A stretch of 64,000 nt of DNA from Pseudodesulfovibrio hydrargyri. GTDB lineage: Bacteria > Desulfobacterota > Desulfovibrionia > Desulfovibrionales > Desulfovibrionaceae. The notes beneath the pieces are model-generated. The model was not told where the DNA came from. It worked only from the letters and a program-made list of their open reading frames with translations, and searched no databases. The position numbers and the translations under genes are program-made. Within the stretch, counting starts at the first letter, position 1. Each line of letters starts with the position of its first letter. Below are positions 54,567 to 63,331 of the stretch, piece by piece. The DNA is taken from positions 2,632,730 to 2,696,729 of the forward strand of contig NZ_LKAQ01000004.1 in NCBI RefSeq assembly GCF_001874525.1, in the 5' to 3' direction.

Positions 54567-55316
54567 ATGGAGGAAAGAAAAGCATCAAAACGGTGTGGAG
54601 GGGTGTTCCCCTTCATCATCGGCTTCCTGGCTTTCTGCGTCTTGGGGTGGGCTGTCATCCCCGGTTTGTTCTTCGACAAGGAGGAACAACCCGTCTGGTT
54701 CAGCCACGCCGTGCACGTGGAAGGACAGGGGATGGACTGCGAAAGCTGTCACTATTTCCGGGATGACGGCACCTATGCCGGTTTCCCGACCAACGAAGTC
54801 TGCGCCGAATGTCACGCGGTCGATCCCGAGGAGGCCCAGGCGGCCATCGTCGAGGAAGGCATCGACCCGACCGACTACGACGCCATCATGAAGGCCGGGA
54901 TCGGCGCCATTGAGGACAATCTGGCTTCCTCGGATGACGACAAGATGCAGGCCGAACGCGAGTACGTGGTCAAGTATCTGATCCAGGGCAAGGAAGTTCC
55001 CTGGCTGAATTACCAGTACCAGCCGGACAACGTCTACTTCTCGCACGCCTCGCACATGAGCCTCTCCATAGAGGAACTGGCGAGCCTGAAGAAGGAGCTG
55101 TCCGACGTGGTCGATCCCTCGGTCTTCGAGGGCGAGGCCCCCGAGCAGAACTGCAACCTCTGCCATCCGAAGGACATCCAGGCGAACGATGTCCCGCCGG
55201 CCTTGGAGCGCAACATCCTGTCCGGGTACAGCAAGACCACCATGAAGATGTGGAAGTGCGAACGGTGTCACGCCCTCAAGGGCCAGCCCAACGCCTGCTA
55301 CACCTGTCACAAGTAA
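54567..55316 (+). CDS. qrcA: QrcA, membrane-anchored multihaem cytochrome c subunit
   Basis: A 249-residue cytochrome of the quinone reductase complex, anchored by an N-terminal helix (about 15-36). I count five CXXCH haem sites: CESCH, CAECH, CNLCH, CERCH and CYTCH. The family is described as hexahaem, so one haem may use a site not visible as CXXCH. QrcA takes electrons from periplasmic type I cytochrome c3, itself reduced by hydrogenase or formate dehydrogenase, and passes them into the complex that reduces menaquinone. It is the first of four tightly spaced genes. Confidence 0.92.
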   Translation: MEERKASKRCGGVFPFIIGFLAFCVLGWAVIPGLFFDKEEQPVWFSHAVHVEGQGMDCESCHYFRDDGTYAGFPTNEVCAECHAVDPEEAQAAIVEEGIDPTDYDAIMKAGIGAIEDNLASSDDDKMQAEREYVVKYLIQGKEVPWLNYQYQPDNVYFSHASHMSLSIEELASLKKELSDVVDPSVFEGEAPEQNCNLCHPKDIQANDVPPALERNILSGYSKTTMKMWKCERCHALKGQPNACYTCHK

Positions 55317-55329
55317 AGGGGTACTGAGA

Positions 55330-57276
55330 ATGAGCGTAGCACGCAGAACTTTTATTCAGTTGGGTGCGGGCGCCACCGTCGGTATTCTTTTTACTCCGAC
55401 GGTCTGGAAAGCCCTTGATGATGTTTCCATCTGGACGCAGAACTGGCCCTGGATCCCCAAGTTGAAATACGGGGCGGTCGAGGCCAAGCCCACCGTGTCC
55501 AAGATGTGCGAGTCCGGTTGCGCCGTGAAGGTCCGGACCGTTGCCGGCGAGCCCTTTGGAACCATGGGCAACGAGGACAACCCGATCTCGGGCGGCGGCA
55601 TCTGCCCCCTGTGCGCCAACGGCGTCCAGGTCAAGAACAGCCCCAACCGGATCAAGGCCCCCATGCTGGACGGCCAGGAGATCACCTGGGAGAAGGCCCA
55701 GGAGGTCGTGGCCGAAAAGCTGGCGGCCGCCGGTTCAAAGGTCGCGGTCATTTCCGGCGACCAGACGGGCACGGCCAACGAGGTCTTCTCCGCGCTGCTG
55801 GCCGACAAGGGCAGCGACGCCTTTTACATGATGCCCTGCGACATGCAGGCGGCCGACAAGGCCTGGACCGGCCTGATGGGCGGTTCCGGTCAGGTCGGCT
55901 ACGACCTGGAGGGGGCCGACCTGGTCCTGCTGGCCGGGGCCGACGCCCTGGAATCCTGGGGCCCGACGGTCGCCAACCTCAAGTCGTTCGCGGCCAACGA
56001 GTCCGGCAAGTTCATCTTCGCCGGTCCCATGCAGACCAAGACCGCTTCCGTGACTTCCCTGTGGGTCCCGGTCCCGGCCGAGGGCATGGCCGCCTTCACC
56101 CTGGGCATCGCCTACTATGTCCTGCAGGCCGGAAAGACCGTGGACACGGCCGACTTCGGCCAGTTCAAGGCCATGGTCATGAGCGAATACAGCCCGGCCA
56201 AGGTCGAGGCCGCCACCGGCGTCAAGGCCGACCGGATGGCCGACCTGGCCAAACAGCTGCTGACCGCCTCCAATCCGGTGGTCGTTCCCGCCGGTCCGGT
56301 CGCGGCCCACGGCGCGGCGTTCGCGCTGAACTTGCTGCTCGGCGGCGCCATGAAGGCCCTGCCCGAGTTCGGCAAGGCCATCCCCTCCGCCATGAGCCGC
56401 TCCGAGATGCTCAAGGCGGACATCCTGGAGGGCGTGGACACCGACCTGCTGTTCATCTACGAGGCCAACCCCGCCTACGCCCTGCCCGAAAAGGTCAAGG
56501 CCGGCTTCACCGTGGCCTTCGACGTGGTCCAGACCGAAACCACGGCGACCGCCAATCTGGTTTTGCCGAGCCTGCATCCCTACGAGCGGTTCGACGACCT
56601 GGCCAGCCCCTACGGCCTGGCCGCGGCAACCTACTCCCTGGGTGCGCCGGTCTGCAAACCGTCCGTGGACGCGATTTCCGCGGCCACCTTCATTCTCGGC
56701 CTGGCCGACCTCGGATTCGAGTCCTTCGAAGAGGTCCTCGGGGCCAAGGCCGAGGCCGTCGGCGCGGATATGGAAGCCCTGCAGGGCGGCGAGGCCTTCG
56801 TGGCCGAGGGTGAGACCCCGGCGGCGGCATCCCTTGCCGCCAACGTGCTGGGCAAGGCCGCGGTTCCCGTCAAGGGCACCGGCGCCGTGGGACTGGCTCC
56901 CTACACCCTGCTCAATGTCGGCACCGCCAACCAGGCCACCACGCCCAACGCGCCGTGCACCATCAGCAACAACCAGCTGGTCGGCGACCACATGGTCGTG
57001 ATGATGGGTTCGGCCACCGCCAAGCAGCTTGGCGTGTCCGTCGGGTCCAAGGTCAAGCTGTCCGGCGGGAAGGGTGATTGCGAAGCCCTGGTGCAGATCT
57101 TCGAAGGCGTCATGCCCGGCGTCGTGGCCGCTCCCCTGGGGCTGGGCCACACCGTGGGCGACGAGTTCTCGAAGGGCAAGGGCGATAATGTCTACAAGAT
57201 CCTCACGGTGAGTTCGGAGGCTGCCGCCGGCGCCTCCACATGGGCCGGTTCCACTGTGAACGTCGCCAAAATCTAG
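55330..57276 (+). CDS. qrcB: QrcB, molybdopterin-oxidoreductase-like periplasmic subunit
   Basis: A 648-residue protein with a twin-arginine-like N-terminus (ARRTFIQLGAGATVGILF). It has the DMSO-reductase-family fold. The N-terminal cysteines (Cys60, 64, 92, 95) show the spacing of an Fe-S site, though shifted from the classical C-x2-C-x3-C pattern. The sequence is Ala/Gly-rich and shorter than catalytic members. QrcB is known to lack a molybdenum cofactor and serves a structural or electron-transfer role in the complex. It starts 13 bases after qrcA. Confidence 0.92.
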   Translation: MSVARRTFIQLGAGATVGILFTPTVWKALDDVSIWTQNWPWIPKLKYGAVEAKPTVSKMCESGCAVKVRTVAGEPFGTMGNEDNPISGGGICPLCANGVQVKNSPNRIKAPMLDGQEITWEKAQEVVAEKLAAAGSKVAVISGDQTGTANEVFSALLADKGSDAFYMMPCDMQAADKAWTGLMGGSGQVGYDLEGADLVLLAGADALESWGPTVANLKSFAANESGKFIFAGPMQTKTASVTSLWVPVPAEGMAAFTLGIAYYVLQAGKTVDTADFGQFKAMVMSEYSPAKVEAATGVKADRMADLAKQLLTASNPVVVPAGPVAAHGAAFALNLLLGGAMKALPEFGKAIPSAMSRSEMLKADILEGVDTDLLFIYEANPAYALPEKVKAGFTVAFDVVQTETTATANLVLPSLHPYERFDDLASPYGLAAATYSLGAPVCKPSVDAISAATFILGLADLGFESFEEVLGAKAEAVGADMEALQGGEAFVAEGETPAAASLAANVLGKAAVPVKGTGAVGLAPYTLLNVGTANQATTPNAPCTISNNQLVGDHMVVMMGSATAKQLGVSVGSKVKLSGGKGDCEALVQIFEGVMPGVVAAPLGLGHTVGDEFSKGKGDNVYKILTVSSEAAAGASTWAGSTVNVAKI

Positions 57277-57288
57277 GGGGAACCGTCA

Positions 57289-58101
57289 ATGCAAACGAAA
57301 GAATTCAAAATCAGATGGGGCATGGTCATTGATATTGACAAATGCACCGGGTGCGGCGCCTGCATGGTCGGCTGCCAGGTGGAGAACAATATCGCTCCCA
57401 TGACCAAGAGCGACCCCTATAATTATGTTCAGGCCCTGACCAAGCCGCGCGACGACGCGTCCAACAAGCTCAGGACCCTGACCTGGATGAACGTCTACGA
57501 GCTGTCCAACGGCAAGGCCTTCCCGGAACACGAGACCGCCTACCTGCCGCGTCCCTGCATGCAGTGCGGCAGTCCGGCCTGCGTGCCCGTCTGCCCGGTC
57601 GTGGCCACGGACAAGAACGAGGAGGGCGGCATCGTCTCCCAGATCTACCCCCGCTGCATCGGATGTAGATACTGCATGGCCGCCTGCCCGTACCACGCCC
57701 GGTACTTCAACTGGTGGGATCCCCTCTGGCCCGAAGGCATGGACAAGGGCTTGAGCCCGTCCACCTCCGTACGTCCGCGCGGCGTGGTCGAGAAGTGCAG
57801 CTTCTGCCACTCCCGCTACCTGCAGGCCAAGGACAAGGCCCGCATGGACGGCGAGGATCCGATGAACCTGCCCGAGGGCGCGTATACCACCGCCTGCGCC
57901 GACATCTGTCCGACCAAGGCGATCACCTTCGGCGACCTGAACAATCCGGAGCACAAGGTGCACGAGCTCTCCAAGAGCCCGCACGCGTTCCGTCTGCTCG
58001 AGAAGCTGGGCCTGCACCCGCAGGTCTACTACATGTCCGAGCGCGAATGGGTCCGCAAGCAGGGCGACAACTACAACGCCGAAGCCGGCGGACACCACTA
58101 G
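57289..58101 (+). CDS. qrcC: QrcC, periplasmic iron-sulfur subunit
   Basis: A 270-residue ferredoxin-like subunit of the NrfC/DmsB type. Four cysteine clusters are visible: CTGCGACMVGC, CMQCGSPACVPVCP, CIGCRYCMAACPYHAR, and CSFCH with a later CADICP. They provide up to four [4Fe-4S] centres that carry electrons from the cytochrome to the membrane subunit. It has no signal peptide of its own and is probably exported together with QrcB. It lies 12 bases after qrcB. Confidence 0.93.
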   Translation: MQTKEFKIRWGMVIDIDKCTGCGACMVGCQVENNIAPMTKSDPYNYVQALTKPRDDASNKLRTLTWMNVYELSNGKAFPEHETAYLPRPCMQCGSPACVPVCPVVATDKNEEGGIVSQIYPRCIGCRYCMAACPYHARYFNWWDPLWPEGMDKGLSPSTSVRPRGVVEKCSFCHSRYLQAKDKARMDGEDPMNLPEGAYTTACADICPTKAITFGDLNNPEHKVHELSKSPHAFRLLEKLGLHPQVYYMSEREWVRKQGDNYNAEAGGHH

Positions 58102-58112
58102 GAGGCTGAACA

Positions 58113-59339
58113 ATGGATAGCAAACTCTTCCCGGAAGGGGTGCAGCGCTGCTCTTTCGGCAAGTTCCTGATCTGGACAGCCGTCATTCTGGCCTTCTTCC
58201 TGTGGGGCCTCTACGCAGCCGTGCTCGTCCTGTACAACGGAATCGGCACCACCGGCCTGGACAACTACTTCGGGTTCGGTGCCTGGATCACCTTCGACCT
58301 GGCCGTGATCGCCCTGGGCGCCGGCGCGTTCTTCACCGGTCTGCTCAAGTACATCCTCAAGATCAAACAGCTTGAGAAGATCATCAACCTGACCGTGGTC
58401 GTGGGCTTCATCTGCTACTCCGGCGCCATGCTGGTCCTGACGCTCGACATCGGGCAGCCCGGCCGTGCGTGGTTCGGCTACTGGCATCCGAACGTCCACT
58501 CCATGCTGACCGAAGTTATCTTCTGCATCACCTGCTACTGCACCGTCCTGATCATCGAGTTCGTCCCGCTGGTCCTGGAGCAGAAGCAGCTGAACAAGAT
58601 CCCCTTCATCCACGCTTTAGCCCACAACATGCACGTGAACATGGCGCTGTTCGCCGGTCTCGGCGCGTTCCTGTCCACCTTCCACCAGGGTTCCCTGGGC
58701 GGCATGTACGGCGTCCTGATCGGACGTCCCTTCGCCTTCCGCGAGGGCTTCTTCATCTGGCCGTGGACCTTCTTCCTGTTCGTCCTCTCCGCCGTGGGTT
58801 CCGGGCCGGTCTTCACCGTCCTGGTCTGCACCTTCATGGAGAAGCTGACCGGCAAGAAGCTCGTGGACTTCAAGACCAAGGCCCTCATGGGCAAGATCGC
58901 CGGCACCATGCTGACCGTGTACATGTTCTTCAAGATCCTGGACACCTGGGCGTGGGCCACCGGCTACCTGCCCTCCGTGGGCCTGACCTTTGACGAGATG
59001 TTCTACGGCTGGGTCTACGGCAAGTGGCTGCTCTACACCGAGATCGTCCTGTGCGGCGTGGTCCCGGCCATCATGCTGATCACCCCGTCCATGCGCAACC
59101 GTCCGGCCCTGCTGTACACCGCGGCTATCCTGGACTGCATCGGCGTGTCCGTGAACCGGTACATCTTCACCGTCCAGACCATCGCCTTCCCGGCCATGCC
59201 CTTCGACTCCTGGCAGGTCTACGCCCCCAACTGGGTGGAGTACGCCTCCTCGATCATGATCGTGGCCTACGGCTTCCTGGTCCTGACCCTGGTGTACCGC
59301 TATCTGCCGCTGTTCCCGCAGGAACGCGAGCTGAACTAG
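58113..59339 (+). CDS. qrcD: QrcD, NrfD-type integral membrane quinone-reducing subunit
   Basis: A 408-residue polytopic protein with about ten hydrophobic helices, the NrfD/PsrC fold. It carries the menaquinone site where electrons from QrcA-C reduce the quinone. Recognisable stretches are ALVLTLDIGQPGRAWFGYWHPNVHSMLTEV and PFIHALAHNMHVNMALFAG. It is the last gene of qrcABCD and is followed by a strong terminator. Qrc links periplasmic H2 or formate oxidation to the menaquinone pool that feeds sulfate respiration. Confidence 0.94.
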   Translation: MDSKLFPEGVQRCSFGKFLIWTAVILAFFLWGLYAAVLVLYNGIGTTGLDNYFGFGAWITFDLAVIALGAGAFFTGLLKYILKIKQLEKIINLTVVVGFICYSGAMLVLTLDIGQPGRAWFGYWHPNVHSMLTEVIFCITCYCTVLIIEFVPLVLEQKQLNKIPFIHALAHNMHVNMALFAGLGAFLSTFHQGSLGGMYGVLIGRPFAFREGFFIWPWTFFLFVLSAVGSGPVFTVLVCTFMEKLTGKKLVDFKTKALMGKIAGTMLTVYMFFKILDTWAWATGYLPSVGLTFDEMFYGWVYGKWLLYTEIVLCGVVPAIMLITPSMRNRPALLYTAAILDCIGVSVNRYIFTVQTIAFPAMPFDSWQVYAPNWVEYASSIMIVAYGFLVLTLVYRYLPLFPQERELN

Positions 59340-59364
59340 ATCCGCCGTCACCCGCATCAACAAG

Positions 59365-59393
59365 AGACCGCTCTCCGGAGCGGTCTTTTTTTA
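59365..59393 (+). terminator. Terminator of the qrc operon
   Basis: AGACCGCTC (59365-59373) pairs exactly with GAGCGGTCT (59378-59386) across a 4-base loop and is followed by a T-run. Confidence 0.92.
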
Positions 59394-59530
59394 TGCCCGC
59401 AATGTAGCGGCGGCAGAGGATTTTCCGCTGTTTGCTAGATGTTGGAAAAGGGCGTATTCATTGTGCAATGGACCGTTCGTGACCGCTTGATCGGGCACGC
59501 GGAGACACCTTTCATCCGAGGAGAGGGATC

Positions 59531-60622
59531 ATGACGGGGAGTGCCAGGGGAATTTTCGCGGCGGCGGTGTTGCTCTGTTCGGCCCTGTTGCTGTCCGCCT
59601 GCGGCGATTCGCCGCGCGAGGAGCGGACGCAATCCGGCGCGGAGCAGGGGCAGGGGGCCGCGGTGCGGCAGGCCGAGCCCGACGACGCCGCGGCCAGGAC
59701 GACGTCTTTCGCCTACAAGCCCGGCGAGCCCACCTTCGTGACCATCGGCACCGGCGGCATCACCGGGGTCTACTATCCCACGGGCGGAGCCATCGCCAAC
59801 ATGGTCAACCTCAAGCGCGACAAGTACAACATCCGGGCCACGGTGGAGGCCACGGGCGGGTCCGTGTTCAACATCAACGCGGTCATCGCCGGGGACCTCC
59901 AGTTCGGCATCGCCCAGGCGGACCGCCAGTTCCAGGCCGTGCACGGCATAGCCGAGTGGAAGGAGCGCGGACCGCAGGAGAAGCTGCGCGCCGTGTTCTC
60001 CCTGCATCCCGAGACCGTGACCCTGGTGGCCGGAGAGGACACCGGCATCCGGGACATCCGCGACCTCAAGGGCCGGCGGGTCAATATCGGCAATCCCGGC
60101 TCGGGCCAACACCAGAATTCCCTGGACGCCCTGAACGCGGCCGGGCTTGCGCTCTCCGACATCAAGGCCGTGGAGGTCAAGGCCGTGGAGGCCATCGACA
60201 TGCTCGAGGCGGGCACCCTGGACGCCGTCTTCTACACCGTGGGGCATCCCTCGGCGGCCATCCTCAAGGCCACCCGGGGTAAGCGGAAGGTGCGCTTCGT
60301 GCCCATCGTCGGGGTGGACACCCTGTTCGTCCTGCATCCCTACTACGTGCCGTCGCGCATCGACATGCGGTACTACCCCGGCGCGGCCAACGAGGACGAG
60401 GGCGTGGAGAGCTTCGGGGTCAAGGCCACGCTGGTCACGTCGAGCGATGTCCCGGACCCGATCGTCTATGCCGTGACCCGGGAGGTCTTCGAGAACTTCG
60501 AGGTCTTCACGGCGCAGCAGCCCGCATTCGCCGGGTTGACGAAAAAGGGAATGCTCCAGGGATTGTCCGCCCCCATCCACCCGGGTGCGGCTCGCTACTA
60601 CCGCGAGGCCGGACTGCAATAA
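59531..60622 (+). CDS. TAXI-family TRAP-type solute-binding lipoprotein, orphan
   Basis: A 363-residue periplasmic binding protein with a lipoprotein signal: the lipobox LLSAC gives Cys24. A low-complexity linker (about 25-65) is followed by the TAXI core: FVTIGTGGITGVYYPTGGAIANMV, then ATGGSVFNINAVIAGDLQFGIAQAD and GRRVNIGNPGSGQHQNSLDAL. TAXI proteins deliver organic acids or glutamate-like ligands to TRAP permeases. No TRAP membrane gene is adjacent in the window, so the partner is elsewhere or the protein has a sensory role. GGAGAGGG precedes the ATG. Confidence 0.88.
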   Translation: MTGSARGIFAAAVLLCSALLLSACGDSPREERTQSGAEQGQGAAVRQAEPDDAAARTTSFAYKPGEPTFVTIGTGGITGVYYPTGGAIANMVNLKRDKYNIRATVEATGGSVFNINAVIAGDLQFGIAQADRQFQAVHGIAEWKERGPQEKLRAVFSLHPETVTLVAGEDTGIRDIRDLKGRRVNIGNPGSGQHQNSLDALNAAGLALSDIKAVEVKAVEAIDMLEAGTLDAVFYTVGHPSAAILKATRGKRKVRFVPIVGVDTLFVLHPYYVPSRIDMRYYPGAANEDEGVESFGVKATLVTSSDVPDPIVYAVTREVFENFEVFTAQQPAFAGLTKKGMLQGLSAPIHPGAARYYREAGLQ

Positions 60623-60763
60623 CGCAAGGAAACGGTTCCAGGCTATCCGGCTGAAATCCGGAGTGATCGGAACCCTCCTGAACAGGGGCGGATCAAGCCC
60701 CTAAAAACGTCTGGAAACCGTGGCCGGGCGGGAGTTGACAATGTTGTATTTTCCCCGGACGCC

Positions 60764-60791
60764 TTGACTTTATTTCGATTTCGGACAATAT
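60764..60791 (+). promoter_or_regulatory. Weak sigma-70-like promoter candidate before the amino acid ABC operon
   Basis: TTGACT (60764-60769), a 16-base spacer and CAATAT (60786-60791). The match is poor at the -10, but the AT-rich stretch is the only promoter-like segment in the 270-base gap after the TAXI gene. Confidence 0.3.
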
Positions 60792-60894
60792 TTTTTGTCT
60801 GTGACTGGGGCCCTGCCGGTCTGTCCGGGCATGTGGCGGATTGGAGGGGCTTTTTTATCTTTATCTTTACATTCAGGTTCGGAGACAGCTGCAA

Positions 60895-61623
60895 ATGGCA
60901 ATGATTGAGGTGCAGAAACTGCACAAATGGTATGGCGATTTTCACGTTCTGCAGGGGATCACCGAATCCGTGAACAAGGGCGAAGTGCTGGTCATCTGCG
61001 GCCCGTCCGGGTCCGGCAAGTCCACCTTCATCCGCTGTATCAACCGGCTCGAGGAATACCAGAAGGGGCAGATCCTGTTCGACGGCAAGAACATCCTGGA
61101 CAAGGATGTCAACATCAACGATCTGCGGGCCGAGATCGGCATCGTATTCCAGCAGTTCAATCTCTATCCCCACCTGTCGGTGCTGCGCAACGTCACCCTG
61201 GCCCCCACCAAGGTCAAGAACATGCCCAAGGACCAGGCCGAGGAGATCGCCTTGTCGCTGCTGGAGCGGGTGGGCATCCACGACCAGGCCCACAAGTACC
61301 CGGCCGAACTCTCCGGCGGCCAGCAGCAGCGCGTTGCCATCGCCCGCTCCCTGGCCATGAAGCCCAAGGTCATGCTCTTCGACGAGCCTACCTCGGCCCT
61401 GGACCCGGAGATGATCAACGAGGTCCTCAACGTCATGAAGGACTTGGCGCGGGAGGGCATGACCATGCTCTGCGTGACCCACGAGATGGGCTTTGCCCGC
61501 GAGGTGGCCGACCGGGTCCTGTTCATGGACGGCGGCGTGGTCGTCGAGCAGGCTGCCCCGGACGAGTTCTTCCGCAATCCCCAACACGAGCGCGCAAAGA
61601 ACTTCCTGAAGGAAATTCTTTAA
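60895..61623 (+). CDS. Polar amino acid ABC transporter ATPase (GlnQ-like)
   Basis: A 242-residue cytoplasmic ATPase with canonical motifs: Walker [11 protein letters not shown]-loop [13 protein letters not shown], signature LSGGQQQR, Walker [14 protein letters not shown] and switch CVTHEMGFA. It powers import of glutamate, glutamine or a related amino acid together with the binding protein and two permeases encoded next. The ATG at 60895 has GGAG ten bases upstream; an ATG two codons later is an alternative. It is the first gene of the operon. Confidence 0.93.
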   Translation: MAMIEVQKLHKWYGDFHVLQGITESVNKGEVLVICGPSGSGKSTFIRCINRLEEYQKGQILFDGKNILDKDVNINDLRAEIGIVFQQFNLYPHLSVLRNVTLAPTKVKNMPKDQAEEIALSLLERVGIHDQAHKYPAELSGGQQQRVAIARSLAMKPKVMLFDEPTSALDPEMINEVLNVMKDLAREGMTMLCVTHEMGFAREVADRVLFMDGGVVVEQAAPDEFFRNPQHERAKNFLKEIL

Positions 61624-61661
61624 TTGGAATAACATTGGAATCTCAAGAGAGAGGAGGATTC

Positions 61662-62468
61662 ATGAAACGTTTGGTACTGATTCTGGCTCTGGTGCTGTCC
61701 TTCGCGTTCGCGGCCAACGCCGCCTTCGCCGGCAAGATCGAGGACATCAAGGCCAAAGGCGTGTTGGTTTGCGGCGTCAAGGACTCCGTCAACCTGTTCG
61801 GCTTCGTCGATCCCGACTCCAAGGAACTGGTCGGCTTCGACGTGGATATCTGCAAGTACATCGCGGACAAGCTCGGCGTGAAGACCGAATTCAAGGTCGT
61901 CACCTCCAAGAACCGCATCCCCATGCTGGCCCAGGGCTCGGTTGACCTGCTGGCCGCCACCATGACCCACAAGTTCTCCCGTGACGAGCAGATCGACTTC
62001 TCCATCACCTATTTCATGGACGGCCAGAAGCTGCTGGTCGAAAAGGGCTCCGGCATCAACTCCACCGACGATCTGGCCAACAAGAAGGTCGGCACCGTCA
62101 AGGGGTCCACTTCCGAGAAGAACATCAAGGCCGCCCAGCCCAAGGCCCAGGTCATCTCCTATGACGAGTATCCGCAGGCCTTCATGGCCCTGAAGCAGGG
62201 CAAGGTCAAGGCCGTGACCACCGACTCCGGCATCCTGGCCGGTCTGAAGGCCGGTGACGACAATCCCGAGAAGTGGGAGATCGTCGGCGCCTTCTTCTCC
62301 TCCGAGCCCTATGGCCTCGGTGTCCCGCAGAACGATTCCGCGTTCCGCGACTTCGTCAACAAGAGCCTGAACGAGATGTGGCTCGACGGCACCTACCAGA
62401 AGCTCTTCAAGAAGTGGATGGGTTACGACCTGCCCGCCGGCTGGGAGATGGAACTCTGGCCCATGTAA
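61662..62468 (+). CDS. Polar amino acid ABC transporter binding protein
   Basis: A 268-residue periplasmic family 3 binding protein. The signal peptide MKRLVLILALVLSFAFAANAAFA is followed by GVLVCGVKDSVNLFGFVDPDSKELVGFDVDICKYIA and TSKNRIPMLAQGSVDLLAATMTHKFSR, which carry the ligand-contact Arg and Asp of glutamate/aspartate-type binders. GAGGAGG lies seven bases before the ATG. A hairpin with a T-run follows and probably keeps this transcript in excess over the permeases. Confidence 0.92.
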   Translation: MKRLVLILALVLSFAFAANAAFAGKIEDIKAKGVLVCGVKDSVNLFGFVDPDSKELVGFDVDICKYIADKLGVKTEFKVVTSKNRIPMLAQGSVDLLAATMTHKFSRDEQIDFSITYFMDGQKLLVEKGSGINSTDDLANKKVGTVKGSTSEKNIKAAQPKAQVISYDEYPQAFMALKQGKVKAVTTDSGILAGLKAGDDNPEKWEIVGAFFSSEPYGLGVPQNDSAFRDFVNKSLNEMWLDGTYQKLFKKWMGYDLPAGWEMELWPM

Positions 62469-62487
62469 GGCTGATTTAGCCCCATAC

Positions 62488-62518
62488 ACCGGGGGCGCCT
62501 CAGGCGCTCCCGGTTTTT
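62488..62518 (+). terminator. Internal (attenuating) terminator after the binding-protein gene
   Basis: ACCGGGGGCGCC pairs with GGCGCTCCCGGT (one G-U pair) across a 3-base loop, followed by five T. It lies between the binding protein and the first permease of the same operon, so termination must be partial. Confidence 0.75.
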
Positions 62519-62551
62519 ACCGCAACTTCACTTCAACCGACGGATTTCATT

Positions 62552-63319
62552 TTGGATTATACTTTTCATTGGGCCAGGATGTTCTCGGGCGAACCCGCCC
62601 AGTGGATGTGGGAAGGGTTCTGCACGACCATGCAGATCTCGACGATCTCCCTTGTTTGCGCCATGATTCTCGGCATCATCATCTGCGTCATGCGCATGAC
62701 GCCGTTCAAGCCTTTCCAGTGGTTCAGCCTCGCCTTCACCGAATTTTTCCGCAACACGCCGCTGCTTATTCAGATATTCTTCTGGTACAACGGGGCGCAC
62801 GTGATCATCCCCGACGCCATCAACTCGTGGATGAACGATCTGTACTCCTGGTTCCCCGGGGAGTTCTCCCTGTTCGGGCACCATTTCGTGGGCGAGTGGA
62901 TGCTTCTCAACGTGGAACTGATCATGGGCATCATCGCCCTGACCGTATACACCTCGGCCTTCATCGCCGAGGAGATTCGGGCGGGCATCTTTTCCATCCC
63001 CAAGAACCAGCTCGAGGCGTCCCGCGCCGTGGGCCTCTCCTTCCTGCAGGGCTACCGCTACGTGATCCTGCCCCAGGCCCTGCGCATTGTGATTCCGCCG
63101 CTCATTTCCCAGGCCCTGAACCTGATCAAGAACTCGTCCCTGGTCATGGTCCTGGGCGTCACCGACCTGATGTACCAGGCCACCCAGATCGAGTCCTACC
63201 ACGCCATGCCGTTCGAGGCCTTCACCGTTGCCCTGTTGATCTACCTGGCGATCTCCCTGGTCGTCTCGTTCTGCATCACCATGTACAACAAGCACTTCAT
63301 GATCCAGGTCATGTACTAG
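62552..63319 (+). CDS. Polar amino acid ABC transporter permease 1
   Basis: A 255-residue HisM/GlnP-type inner membrane permease. The coupling motif reads EASRAVGLSFLQGYRYVILPQALR. Hydrophobic segments include FCTTMQISTISLVCAMILGIIICVM and LLIYLAISLVVSFCITMY. I place the start at a TTG (62552), because the family N-terminus of the form DYTFHW begins there; an ATG at 62579 would remove it. Both permeases are needed to form the channel. Confidence 0.88.
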   Translation: MDYTFHWARMFSGEPAQWMWEGFCTTMQISTISLVCAMILGIIICVMRMTPFKPFQWFSLAFTEFFRNTPLLIQIFFWYNGAHVIIPDAINSWMNDLYSWFPGEFSLFGHHFVGEWMLLNVELIMGIIALTVYTSAFIAEEIRAGIFSIPKNQLEASRAVGLSFLQGYRYVILPQALRIVIPPLISQALNLIKNSSLVMVLGVTDLMYQATQIESYHAMPFEAFTVALLIYLAISLVVSFCITMYNKHFMIQVMY

Positions 63320-63331
63320 GGAGGGCTTGTC

